Shown here in pieces: positions 8,819-17,030 of a stretch of DNA of 64,000 nucleotides. The first letter of the stretch is position 1, and every line of letters starts with the position of its first letter. Under the pieces are notes generated by a model, which was not told the DNA's origin, searched no databases, and saw only the letters and a program-made list of their open reading frames with translations. Origin of the DNA: Lewinellaceae bacterium (GTDB lineage: Bacteria; Bacteroidota; Bacteroidia; Chitinophagales; Saprospiraceae); the NCBI GenBank assembly GCA_020636315.1, contig JACJYA010000011.1, positions 1 to 64,000 on the forward strand, given 5' to 3'. The translations under genes were made by a program, and so were the position numbers.

Positions 8819-9748
8819 CTACTCCGCCAGGCTCACGTCGATGGCGATATCCTGCCCGGTCTCATCATTGACGCCGATGCGGAATTTTACGGGGTCGCCG
8901 ACGCGGAGCTCGTTGAAGTCCACGTTTTCCACCTCGGAATAGTGAAAAAAGAGGTTGTTGGGCGGGTAGGCAATGAAGCCATAGCCTTCTTTGAGGGAGA
9001 AGATGGTGCTGGTGTGGTAACCGTTCCCGTTGCCGGCGCCGGATTGGCTCTCCGCCTCACCAAACTTGGCAGGGGGCGTTTTGGGCACGAAAAGGTTCTT
9101 GATCACGTACGTGTCCCTTTTCTCCGGGTTGTCGATCAGGGTGTGCATGGCGATGGGGTAGGTCACTTCCTCCAGAAGGCTCTGGGAGGTGCGGGTGGAA
9201 CGGTTGTTGCCATAATCATCGACAAACTCAAACTCCCAGGAGAGTACCATCACGCGGGTGCCCAGGGAATTGACCTTCCGGATGAGCGGCACGTAGTCGC
9301 CATCGGCGGCGATCAGGACCAGCACATCGAACTTCTTGTACAGGCTCTGCTCGAAGGCCTCCAGGGCCAGCCAGACATCCACCCCTTTCTCGGTTTTACG
9401 GGAGCCGAACCCCCGCAGCGGCAGGTAGTGGGTGGTTACACCTTCCGACATGAGAATGTCGTCAAAGACGCGGTCGTAGTAAAGCTGGTTGCTCTTGTTG
9501 CTGGCCTCGGCGGCGCTCAGGCGCCCCCGGAAGTAATGGGCATCGACGATCTGGCAGTGAGCGATGTTGGCGCCGCCGCCCTCCAGTTCCGAAACCTTGT
9601 AGCGGATGAAGTCGTGCAGCCCCTTGATGCTGATGCGGGATTTGCGTCCGTGGACGTAGTTGTAATAATTGCTTACGTGATAGAAGTAGTTGCCGTCGTA
9701 AAATACACCTATCTTGGTTAGAAAACTACCATTATTATTTTTGGGCAT
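8819..9748 (-). CDS. NYN-domain RNase fused to a cold-shock domain
   Basis: A 309-residue cytoplasmic protein. Residues ~12-190 match the NYN/LabA (DUF88, PIN-like) nuclease fold: IGVFYDGNYFYH carries the first acidic residue; ILMSEGVTTHYLPLR, KGVDVWLALEAF and LIAADGDYVPLI carry the later acidic positions. Residues ~235-305 look like a cold-shock (OB-fold) RNA-binding domain, with GYGFIAYP and LFFHYSEVE standing in for RNP1 and RNP2. NYN proteins are metal-dependent RNases. The combination suggests a ribonuclease that uses the CSD to choose structured or single-stranded RNA; this is inference. It stands alone between the beta-lactamase-like gene and a divergent M14 peptidase. Confidence 0.82.
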   Translation of the reverse strand: MPKNNNGSFLTKIGVFYDGNYFYHVSNYYNYVHGRKSRISIKGLHDFIRYKVSELEGGGANIAHCQIVDAHYFRGRLSAAEASNKSNQLYYDRVFDDILMSEGVTTHYLPLRGFGSRKTEKGVDVWLALEAFEQSLYKKFDVLVLIAADGDYVPLIRKVNSLGTRVMVLSWEFEFVDDYGNNRSTRTSQSLLEEVTYPIAMHTLIDNPEKRDTYVIKNLFVPKTPPAKFGEAESQSGAGNGNGYHTSTIFSLKEGYGFIAYPPNNLFFHYSEVENVDFNELRVGDPVKFRIGVNDETGQDIAIDVSLAE

Positions 9749-9904
9749 AATTTTGTAAACGCTCTTTGTTTATGGATTACTTAGTGCTTGTTTGGCCAGG
9801 CCTTATGGTGTTTCGGTATTACGGTATTTCGGCCTTTCCGTTCGGCCGGCTAAATTTTTTCTGCAAATTTACGGTTTTTAAATCATACCCGGCTTCTTAT
9901 CTTA

Positions 9905-11601
9905 GAGCTTGTTTGGAGCCATAAACCATGCAACCATGAGCCGTATCTTTTTCGCCCTCATCCCGTTATTCCTGTTTGCCTGCAACAGCCGGGAGCAGGC
10001 CCCTGTTCAGCCTCCCCAAAGTGAAGAGAAAAAACCTGCCCCGGAAAAAAAGCTGGAGCTCAACCCGCTGTACGGGCAATTGTACGATGCATACCAGCAA
10101 TACCGGGAACCTTCCATCGACAACCGGCGCTTCAAGCACAGCGATATCGTTCCCCTCATCCAGCGCCTGGGCCCGCCTTTCGAGTGGCGGGAAGCCGGGC
10201 AGTCCATCGAAGGGCGCAGCATCAATCTGGTGAGACTGGGCAACGGGCCCAAAACGGTGCTGCTCTGGTCGCAGATGCACGGCGACGAGCCCACCGCCAC
10301 CATGGCGCTGATGGACCTTTTCAACTTCTTCGGCGCCAGTGATGATTTCGACGGCTTCCGCCGGCGCCTTCTTTCGGAACTGACGCTTTACTTCATCCCC
10401 ATGCTGAACCCCGACGGGGCCGAAAAGTTCCAGCGCCGCAACGCCCTCGACATCGACCTCAACCGCGACGCCATGCGCCGGGTAACTCCCGAAGCGCAGC
10501 TCCTCAAGCGCGTCCGCGACGAGACCGGGGCCCAATGGGGCTTCAACCTGCACGACCAGAACGCCTACTACAGCGCCGGCAACACCCCGAAAACGGCTTC
10601 CGTCTCCTTCCTCGCTCCCGCCTACAACATCGACAAGGAGATCAACGAGGTGCGGGGCAACGCCATGCGCCTCATCGTCCTGATGGACCGCCTGCTCCAG
10701 GAGTACATCCCCGGCAAAGTAGGCAAATACGACGACTCCTTCGAGCCCCGCGCCTTCGGCGACAACATCCAGAAATGGGGCACCAGCACCATCCTCATCG
10801 AGAGCGGCGGGCTGGCCGGCGACCCGGAAAAGCAGGAGCTGCGGCGCCTCCATTTCACCATCCTGCTGGCCGCCTTCGACGCCATCGCCTCGGGCAGCTA
10901 CCGGGCGGCGCAGATCCAGGATTACGAAAAGATCCCCTTCAACAACAGCAATGCCTTCCACGACCTCATCCTCCGCGAGATACAGGTGGAAAAGGAAGGC
11001 CGGTGGTTTACGGTTGACCTCGGCTTCCGCCATTATGAGGCGGAATACAACGACTACAAGGAGCACTACCACCGCGGCGCCCTGGCCGACATCGGCGACC
11101 TTTCGACCTTCTACGCCTACGAGGAGCTCGACGCCCGCGGCTATCAGGCCGTGCCCGGCAAGGCCTATCCCGCGGCCTTCGAGAACCTCGACGCCCTGCG
11201 CCGGCAGAACGTCCCCGCCCTGCTGCGCCAGGGCTACACCACCTTCCAGCTCACCAAGCTGCCGCACCGCAGCCAGTGGGCGGATATGCCCATCGAGGCC
11301 GTGAGCGCCGGCAAAGCTCCGGCCAATGAGATCCGCCTGAACGGCAACCCCTCCTTCCTGCTCCAGAAAGGCGGGCAGTACTACTATGCCGTGATCAACG
11401 GGTATTTGTACGACCTGACGAATGAGGAGGGGTTGAAGGAGCGGATGAAGTGAGAAGGGGGGGAGGATTCAGGGTTTAGGATTTTTGATTGGGGATTTTT
11501 GATGGTTGGCTTTCTCTGATCGAGCCGGGAAAATTTTTGATGATTGTAACATTTTGCGTAGCTGCCCTGAAAAATTGAACCCGGCCCCTCCAAACAAGCA
11601 C
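9905..11601. repeat. Inverted MITE-like ends around the M14 peptidase gene
   Basis: TTA-GAGCTTGTTTGGAG at 9902-9918 matches the terminal repeat of the MITE at 19635. The inverted form CTCCAAACAAGCAC lies at 11588-11601, one mismatch from the exact complement. A third relative, TTA-GTGCTTGTTTGG, is at 9781-9795. The segment carries the carboxypeptidase gene (9936-11453). No transposase is present; these may be solo ends rather than one element. Confidence 0.4.
9936..11453 (+). CDS. M14-family zinc carboxypeptidase lipoprotein
   Basis: A 505-residue lipoprotein (start 9936 chosen for the lipobox in IPLFLFAC; the TTG-initiated upstream extension is unlikely). The peptidase domain spans about residues 45-320: zinc ligands in MHGDEPT (HxxE), NPDG and RNALDIDLNRDA as the substrate-binding region, the third zinc ligand in NLHDQ, and the catalytic Glu in ILIESGG. 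Members cleave C-terminal residues or gamma-D-Glu peptide bonds in the periplasm; the exact substrate is unknown. The remaining C-terminal ~180 residues probably form a beta-rich accessory domain. Inverted repeats related to MITE ends lie on both sides of the gene. Confidence 0.88.
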   Translation: MSRIFFALIPLFLFACNSREQAPVQPPQSEEKKPAPEKKLELNPLYGQLYDAYQQYREPSIDNRRFKHSDIVPLIQRLGPPFEWREAGQSIEGRSINLVRLGNGPKTVLLWSQMHGDEPTATMALMDLFNFFGASDDFDGFRRRLLSELTLYFIPMLNPDGAEKFQRRNALDIDLNRDAMRRVTPEAQLLKRVRDETGAQWGFNLHDQNAYYSAGNTPKTASVSFLAPAYNIDKEINEVRGNAMRLIVLMDRLLQEYIPGKVGKYDDSFEPRAFGDNIQKWGTSTILIESGGLAGDPEKQELRRLHFTILLAAFDAIASGSYRAAQIQDYEKIPFNNSNAFHDLILREIQVEKEGRWFTVDLGFRHYEAEYNDYKEHYHRGALADIGDLSTFYAYEELDARGYQAVPGKAYPAAFENLDALRRQNVPALLRQGYTTFQLTKLPHRSQWADMPIEAVSAGKAPANEIRLNGNPSFLLQKGGQYYYAVINGYLYDLTNEEGLKERMK

Positions 11602-11619
11602 TCAACAGGGCGAACCGAG

Positions 11620-12603
11620 TTAACGTTGAGTTTCATTTTGTGCCCAAACCTGCTGCGCCAGGCGGGCGGCGGCGAAATAGATGTGGTTTTTGACGCTGGC
11701 CTCCTGTTGCAGGAAGGTGATTTTCCTGCGCAGAAAATTTCTGAACACCAGGGCGATCAATACTTTTCCTTTTCCGGTCAGGTGAATGCCGTGCTGGTTT
11801 TCAGAAAAGAAAGAGGCCGGCAGTTCTTTGTCCAGGCAAAGGCCGATCATCAGGCGGCCGGCCCTGGGGAGGAAGGGCTCGGCCAGGCCGGAAGAAAGGG
11901 AGGAGGCCTTGTAGCCGCCAACCTGAAGAATGTCCAGGTGGGGGTTCAGGCCAACCGCGTACAGGGCGCCTTCCACGACGGCGTACAGCAGGCCATACAA
12001 ATAATTGACCCCGGCACTGAAAACGTCTTTGGCGGGATATCGCCTACTCCCCAGAAATGTGTAGCGGTGGAGAAGGGCGCGCCCCTGTGCCTGCCGGTAG
12101 ATGCGGGTGAGGCTGTTTTCTATCTCCATCAGCTGCTGCCGGCACTCTTTCGGGGGCTTGCGCCGAAATTGCTCAAGGGCCCGGCTCTTTCGGCGGAGCT
12201 GCCGGATGGGCTGCACAAGGGTGAGCCTGCTTCCGCCCTTTTGCAGGTATTTGAGGTTTTCAATTTGCGCCTGGGTTCTGTAAGCGAGCAGGTCGAGCAG
12301 CCATACCATGGCTTCAGCGCTTTCAAAGAACCGCGCCTGATGGCGGCGCAGGGCGGCTATTCTTTCAAAACAGGGTTTCCAGAGGCGGGTTTGGGCCTTG
12401 CTGATGTGGCCAAAAAGAAGAATGGGCACATCGTGTTGGATGGCCAGGGCAATGGCGTCCGAACTGATCATTACCCCGGCGGTGATGGCGATACTGTCCA
12501 GTTCGGCGGGGCTGATGGCCTTGCCTCCCTTCCCGTCCCTGATGAGAAAGGCGCCGTCTTTTAGGAGGACCTGTGCGCCCTCAGTATCGATAATGAGCTG
12601 CAT
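11620..12603 (-). CDS. cas1: Solitary Cas1-family protein with altered active site
   Basis: A 327-residue protein with the Cas1 two-domain layout: an N-terminal beta domain (LIIDTEGAQVLL, VMISSDAIALAI, DVPILLFG, RLWKPCFE) and a C-terminal alpha domain from about residue 95. Cas1 integrates spacers into CRISPR arrays with Cas2, using an E-H-D/E metal site. Here Glu211 is kept (VVEGAL), but the His is Gln227 (DILQV, normally GFLH) and the first acidic residue of the usual LDLxE stretch is Gly239 (SSGLAEPF); only Glu242 remains. Start 12603 matches the conserved N-terminus. No cas2 or effector gene lies nearby. Inference: an orphan, possibly integrase-dead Cas1, repurposed or decaying; length and domain order are intact. 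Confidence 0.85.
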   Translation of the reverse strand: MQLIIDTEGAQVLLKDGAFLIRDGKGGKAISPAELDSIAITAGVMISSDAIALAIQHDVPILLFGHISKAQTRLWKPCFERIAALRRHQARFFESAEAMVWLLDLLAYRTQAQIENLKYLQKGGSRLTLVQPIRQLRRKSRALEQFRRKPPKECRQQLMEIENSLTRIYRQAQGRALLHRYTFLGSRRYPAKDVFSAGVNYLYGLLYAVVEGALYAVGLNPHLDILQVGGYKASSLSSGLAEPFLPRAGRLMIGLCLDKELPASFFSENQHGIHLTGKGKVLIALVFRNFLRRKITFLQQEASVKNHIYFAAARLAQQVWAQNETQR

Positions 12604-13423
12604 AGGGATCTTAATTATTTTGGCATGATGGCATTTCGGTATTATGGCCAGTCTGGGCAGCCGGGTAAATATTGGGGCTACCTGATGCGAACCGGGCCGC
12701 AATACCGAAAAACCATAAAACCATCATACCTTAAATAACTACTATCTTTCAGTATTATGACGCAGCCGGGCCGAAAAAAATTTCAGCTTAATATTCGGTT
12801 TGGATCGTACCAAAAAATTCCTATATTTAGGAAGCATTACCACAGTTCTTTGACACAGATGGAGATATCAACCTTGTGCACCTGGTTAATATGTTCATAT
12901 TTTCGTATGAGCTGACTGAAAAGGTTTTACAATTTAAGTGTTTAACAATTATATTCACTTTTGGCATTTACGCATATAGATTTTGCCATACCAAAGCCAA
13001 AAGTTTCCTGAAAAAGAAACTTTTGGCAAAACACATTAGCGGTTTAACAATTTCACGCATACCCTAAATAGGGTATAAATCGTTATTATGTTAAATAGAA
13101 AACGTTTACAAACGGCGTAAAACATTGGCTGGCAGTTAGAAACATATTACGTCGGGAGGCACTTTCAAAAAAACGCATAAAACGTTAATTTGTTAATATG
13201 TTTTTTGATGGCGATTTTCGCATAAGTAGTTGGTTTTCAGCGCCTAATGTGTTTTTCGCCTTTGCTTTTTTGTCAAAAAAAAGATTTTTGTGACAGGGTT
13301 AGTAGGCGAAAAAACGCATTAAAATTCCAATAATATGGGTTTTTCGGGGGACACCGGTGTTAAAGTGCTGATGCGTTGTGTGTTGGTGCACAGCGCGTTG
13401 CGAACATATTAAAAGTTTTAAGG
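12604..13423. other. AT-rich non-coding stretch upstream of cas1
   Basis: No credible gene. It contains several inverted repeats: GCCAAAAGTTTC/GAAACTTTTGGC (12996-13007 and 13016-13027, perfect), ATACCCTAAATAGGGTAT (about 13058-13075), and a long imperfect pair around 13247-13322 (TGTGTTTTTCGCCT against AGGCGAAAAAACGCA). TTCTTTGACA occurs near 12847. It could include a CRISPR leader or a non-coding RNA, but nothing in it proves either. Confidence 0.5.
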
Positions 13424-13459
13424 GTAGGAGAGCACATCCATTGTAGATAGGATTGCGAT
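13424..13459 (+). repeat. CRISPR-like 36-bp repeat, single copy
   Basis: GTAGGAGAGCACATCC followed by ATTGTAGATAGGATTGCGAT. The same 36-bp sequence occurs at 15158-15193, and a shortened version at 15222. ATCC...GGAT arms give it weak internal symmetry, and length and shape resemble Bacteroidota CRISPR repeats. Here it is not followed by a second repeat; the complex repeat of the duplicated unit begins at its end. Confidence 0.45.
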
Positions 13460-13805
13460 CCCGCTTAAGAAGTTGTAAGGCTCGCTAGCGCTTCGCCAAC
13501 AACTTCTAAAAAGCGGGACTGTCGCTGTGCTCCAGCTTTCCCCTGGAGATGTAGGGAGTAGGTTGAGGCCTTGCCGAAATCCCGCTTTTCTAGTGAAGCA
13601 GCAGAACGCAGTGATGCGTTGCGCAACTAAAGCGGGAAGAGCACATCCAATTGCCTGCATCCACCGGATGCAAGGGCATCCCGGACAAAGCCCGGTGGGC
13701 TTTGATTCGGGAGTAGATAGTTAGGCAAAACAAAAATGATAATAAATAGGTGCTTGTATTTGGGATCAGAATTATCGAACTTAGTGAAGGAAAAGCTGAA
13801 AGTCT

Positions 13806-14102
13806 ATGCCAAGATTTGAATGGGATGACCAAAAGAATTTCTCAAACCAGAAGAAGCACAAGATATCCTTCGAAGATGCCGTTGACATATTCAATGATGA
13901 TGACAGAATACATTATACTTCAAACCGTAATGGAGAACGGAGATTTAAAGCGTTAGGAAAGGCTTTCCAGGCAATAATCGTTGTGATATATGCAACAAGA
14001 GAATTGTTTGTAAGGATAATTTCGGCACGACGAGCAAGCAAGGAGGAAAGGCGAACCTATTTGACAAAAAAATTAAGCGATCAAGAAAATGACACAAAAT
14101 AA
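13806..14102 (+). CDS. brnT: BrnT-family toxin, copy A
   Basis: A 98-residue protein matching the BrnT ribonuclease toxin family in length and motifs: FEWDDQKN near the start, NQKKHKISFEDAV, then RRFKALGKAF and VRIISARRASKEERRTY at the C-terminus, where the conserved RIISAR-A-x-x-E-R-R-Y segment lies. BrnT is a RelE-fold mRNase that arrests growth until neutralised by BrnA. The start overlaps no other gene, and the stop overlaps the antitoxin start by 14 bp, the usual BrnTA order (toxin first). An identical second copy lies at 16308-16604. Confidence 0.87.
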   Translation: MPRFEWDDQKNFSNQKKHKISFEDAVDIFNDDDRIHYTSNRNGERRFKALGKAFQAIIVVIYATRELFVRIISARRASKEERRTYLTKKLSDQENDTK

Positions 14103-14472
14103 AATCTCGGTAGCAGAGGCACTAAAAAGATTGGAATCGGGAAAATCAGTCGCCGATTATTCAATTGATTTTGAGCGAGTTAAAGTAGAGGCATTGGACG
14201 TCATGAAATTGACCAAAGCTGGAGTAAACGTGCCGGAAGAAGCGATTTACTATGACGATGATGATATTGTATATGATGAAGAATTTGAAGGAGACTGGGA
14301 AAGAATAGACTACGATCCAATTCAGGAACTTGAGCCCCAAACAGAGGTGAAAATATTCTTGAAAAAGGATGTTCGGCAGTGGATAGAGAGTGAAAATATT
14401 AAGCTGGATAAGTTAATTGAAATCCTGGTTGACGGCTTTTACCGATCTCAAAAGGTAGTAAAAGAAAAATAG
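14089..14472 (+). CDS. BrnA-like antitoxin, copy A
   Basis: A 127-residue protein starting inside the end of brnT (14-bp overlap, so translationally coupled). The middle is strongly acidic (YYDDDDIVYDEEFEGDW), suited to binding the basic toxin. The C-terminal ~40 residues (VKIFLKKDVRQWIE ... LDKLIEILVDGFYR) resemble a ribbon-helix-helix DNA-binding unit, placed at the C-terminus as in BrnA. By analogy with BrnA it should neutralise the toxin and repress the operon. It is longer than typical BrnA, and the N-terminal ~60 residues are not recognised, so the family name is tentative. Confidence 0.72.
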   Translation: MTQNKISVAEALKRLESGKSVADYSIDFERVKVEALDVMKLTKAGVNVPEEAIYYDDDDIVYDEEFEGDWERIDYDPIQELEPQTEVKIFLKKDVRQWIESENIKLDKLIEILVDGFYRSQKVVKEK

Positions 14473-14531
14473 CAGGACCAAGTAATATGAAGCTTACCCG
14501 AAACCCCATCAACTAGTGTATCCAGACAACC

Positions 14532-14969
14532 TCACTCGTGAACGACTGATAAGCATATACCTGTGGCGCACACCCTCAACTGGGTGATCTCCAGCATTTT
14601 GTCGCTTGGAAGGTGGTAGGGTTTGGGCTTGTTGAGCTGCCCGTACAGGGCCAAAGCGCAGGCGTCTTTGGCGTCGGTTTTGGTGGTGGACAGCAGCACG
14701 CCCTGGATAAAGCCCTTGCTCTGTTTGGGGTTCAAAACAGAAACAGGAACCTGATTTTCGCACAGCGCAAAGACGGCTTTCATGGAGTAATTGCCGGTGG
14801 CTTCGAGCACGACATGAGGCGCGGGAAGCTCCTTAACTTTCTCCACCAGGGCGGCGATCCCGGCATCGGTGTTGTCGAATTTTTCCACCTCCCATTGCTC
14901 AGGTGCGAGCGGAAAAGCGGCCACCAAATCGTCCTTGCTCACGTCGATACCGATGAGGGGAGCATCCAT
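14532..14969 (-). pseudogene. IS110-family transposase N-terminal remnant, copy A
   Basis: Encodes the first ~135 residues of an IS110/DEDD recombinase: LIGIDVSKDDLVAAF (first Asp), HVVLEATGNYS (Glu) and KTDAKDACALALYGQL (two Asp). It then runs off after about QLR into unrelated sequence and a stop. Intact IS110 transposases are over 300 residues and need a C-terminal Ser-containing domain, which is missing, so this copy cannot transpose alone. The 5' non-coding flank (14970-15080) would be where IS110 elements keep their guide RNA, but only one end survives. Confidence 0.85.
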
Positions 14970-15157
14970 ATTAGTATTCGCAGTTATAAATTATTGGCAC
15001 ATGCGCTACTGATCATCGAGGCACTAGATGTCCAGATGGTAATGGTAGCGGGCACATCCCTAGTGTAGCAACTGCGACTCACAGCCGTTTTTGTGAAGAC
15101 TTTTCTGTTTCGATTTTGCTAGTTACGACGCGACGGTCACTCAATATACCCTTGTGC

Positions 15158-15251
15158 GTAGGAGAGCACATCCATTGTAGATAGGATTGCGACCACCACG
15201 CATACACATTAGAAAATAATGGTAGGAGAGCACATCCATTGTAATAGGATG
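15158..15251 (+). repeat. CRISPR-like repeat-spacer-repeat, degenerate
   Basis: Repeat 1 (15158-15193, 36 bp: GTAGGAGAGCACATCC...ATAGGATTGCGAC), a 28-bp spacer-like stretch (15194-15221), then repeat 2 (from 15222: GTAGGAGAGCACATCCATTG, TA-ATAGGAT), which decays after about 15248, as terminal repeats do. The lone copy at 13424 is identical to repeat 1 over 35 of 36 positions. Repeat and spacer lengths fit Bacteroidota arrays, and a cas1 gene lies 2.5 kb away. Against this: only one unit, and part of the motif (GAGCACATCCA) also occurs in the complex interspersed repeat at 13640. Confidence 0.4.
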
Positions 15252-15664
15252 AACTGTGTTACCAGGGAGCCAAGCAGCTTTCTTTTTCGTGGCCACAATC
15301 CATATTTGACTGCGAATATTGCGGCCACACCGCCAGCATGGCTACTTGGCTTCCTCTTTCCCCGGAGGTCATAGAGCCTTGCAGGGCTGTGAGGCTGCAG
15401 CGGCGCCTGGAGAGCAACAAATTGTTCTGTCTTGAAATGCCTCCGTTTTTGATGCTCGACGACTGCACGGGCTGCGAATCGTAGTGTCAAACGCAGCTGA
15501 TGCGATGAGCATACGGGGATGAGAGCCCATACAATTTCCGCCTGTCAACAATCCGGATGCGCAGGGGCTATCCACGGACAAAGCCTGGCTTTCAGGGAGA
15601 CGCCAATTCGGGAATGGAGCAATACGGTGCCAGCTTGAGCTGTTCGCCACCTCAACTGGGGATT

Positions 15665-15915
15665 CCCATCGCTTGAAGTGTAATGGGCTCGCTAGCGCTT
15701 CGCCAACAACTTAAAGCGCGGAACCGTCGCTGCGCACAGCTTTCCCTGGAGTGTAGGGAGTAGGTTGAAGCCTTCTTTGGGCCGAATCCCGCTTTTCTTT
15801 GGAAGCGCGCAGAACGCAGTGATGTTGCGCAACTAAAGCGGGAAACATGCACATCATTGCTCGTATCCACCGGATACAGGCATGGCAAAGCGCGGTGGGC
15901 TTCTGATTCGAGAAG
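15665..15915 (+). repeat. Complex interspersed repeat, diverged third copy
   Basis: A ~250-bp unit also present at about 13460-13720 and 15975-16225. Shared landmarks in order: GGCTCGCTAGCGCTTCGCCA with flanking AAGTTGT/ACAACTT arms, the CGCTG-GC-CAGCTTTCCCTGG block, GTAGGGAGTAGGTTGA, AATCCCGCTTTTCT, AGAACGCAGTGATG, TTGCGCAACTAAAG, ATCCACCGGAT, and CGGTGGGCTT-GATTCG. It has strong hairpin potential and no conserved reading frame. Type and origin are not recognised. Confidence 0.75.
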
Positions 15916-16307
15916 ATAGCTTCGGTGCCTATCTTTACCGCTCGTTCGACTGCGATGTCGCTGCGCTCACGTGATCCGCTTGAAGTTGTAAGGCTCGCTG
16001 GCGCTTCGCCAACAACTTCTAAAGCGGGACTGTCGCTGCGCTCCAGCTTTCCCTGGAGATGTAGGGAGTAGGTTGATGCCGAAATCCCGCTTTTCTAGTG
16101 AAGCAGCAGAACGCAGTGATGCGTTGCGCAACTAAAGGGAAGAGCATATCCAATTGCCTGCATCCACCGGATGTAAGGCAGATCTGGACAAAGCCCGGTG
16201 GGCTTTGATTCGGGAGTAGATAGTTAGGCAAAACAAAATGATAATAAATAGGTGCTTGTATTTGGGATCAGAATTATCGAACTTAGTGAAGGAAAAGCTG
16301 AAAGTCT

Positions 16308-16604
16308 ATGCCAAGATTTGAATGGGATGACCAAAAGAATTTCTCAAACCAGAAGAAGCACAAGATATCCTTCGAAGATGCCGTTGACATATTCAATGAT
16401 GATGACAGAATACATTATACTTCAAACCGTAATGGAGAACGGAGATTTAAAGCGTTAGGAAAGGCTTTCCAGGCAATAATCGTTGTGATATATGCAACAA
16501 GAGAATTGTTTGTAAGGATAATTTCGGCACGACGAGCAAGCAAGGAGGAAAGGCGAACCTATTTGACAAAAAAATTAAGCGATCAAGAAAATGACACAAA
16601 ATAA
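16308..16604 (+). CDS. brnT: BrnT-family toxin, copy B
   Basis: Encodes a 98-residue protein identical to the product of copy A (13806-14102), with the same motifs and the same 14-bp overlap with the downstream antitoxin frame. As its own antitoxin is frameshifted, cells carrying both loci would depend on the intact antitoxin of copy A. The reading frame is complete and undamaged. Confidence 0.85.
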   Translation: MPRFEWDDQKNFSNQKKHKISFEDAVDIFNDDDRIHYTSNRNGERRFKALGKAFQAIIVVIYATRELFVRIISARRASKEERRTYLTKKLSDQENDTK

Positions 16605-16971
16605 AATCTCGGTAGCAGAGGCACTAAAAAGATTGGAATCGGGAAAATCAGTCGCCGATTATTCAATTGATTTTGAGCGAGTTAAAGTAGAGGCATTGGA
16701 CGTCATGAAATTGACCAAAGCTGGAGTAAACGTGCCGGAAGAAGCGATTTACTATGACGATGATGATATTGTATATGATGAAGAATTTGAAGGAGACTGG
16801 GAAAGAATAGACTACGATCCAATTCAGGAACTTGAGCCCCAAACAGAGGTGAAAATATTCTTGAAAAGGATGTTCGGCAGTGGATAGAGAGTGAAAATAT
16901 TAAGCTGGATAAGTTAATTGAAATCCTGGTTGACGGCTTTACCGATCTCAAAAGGTAGTAAAAGAAAATAG
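16591..16971 (+). pseudogene. Frameshifted BrnA-like antitoxin, copy B
   Basis: Identical to the copy A antitoxin over its first ~91 residues. A missing A in the run at about 16862-16867 then shifts the frame, ending the protein at 98 residues (stop at 16887) instead of 127. The acidic toxin-binding part remains; the C-terminal ribbon-helix-helix part is lost. Two more single-base shortenings follow before the former stop. Either a real decay product or a homopolymer sequencing error. Confidence 0.75.
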
Positions 16972-17030
16972 CAGGACCAAGTAATATGAAGCTTACCCGA
17001 AACCCCATCAACTAGTGTATCCAGACAACC

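Larger units (their letters stand above)
13457..14890 (+). repeat. ~1.42-kb direct duplication, copy A
   Basis: Matches 15972-17389 nearly base for base. It contains a complex repeat, brnT, brnA and the front of an IS110 transposase. Identity stops exactly at 14890/17389 (TTTTCCACCT), inside the IS110 fragment. The two copies are about 2.5 kb apart in direct orientation. Confidence 0.92.
14970..15971. other. Repeat-filled spacer between the duplicated units
   Basis: No convincing gene. It holds the IS110 5' flank, a degenerate CRISPR-like repeat at 15045-15078 (GTAGCGGGCACATCCC...GTAG...TGCGAC), two clearer ones at 15158 and 15222, an unexplained 240-bp segment (15250-15490), and a diverged copy of the complex repeat (15665-15915). 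Short ORFs here recur in several frames of the same repeat and are not genes. Confidence 0.6.

Noticed and set aside
12876..13067. 63-codon ORF upstream of cas1 as a possible cas2
   Set aside because: Too short, no ferredoxin-like pattern or conserved Asp; overlaps hairpins in AT-rich non-coding DNA.
15209..16231. Short ORFs with repeated RFSCATHxCVLLL-type peptides
   Set aside because: They are frames of the complex interspersed repeat, seen in different phases and often broken; no start signals.
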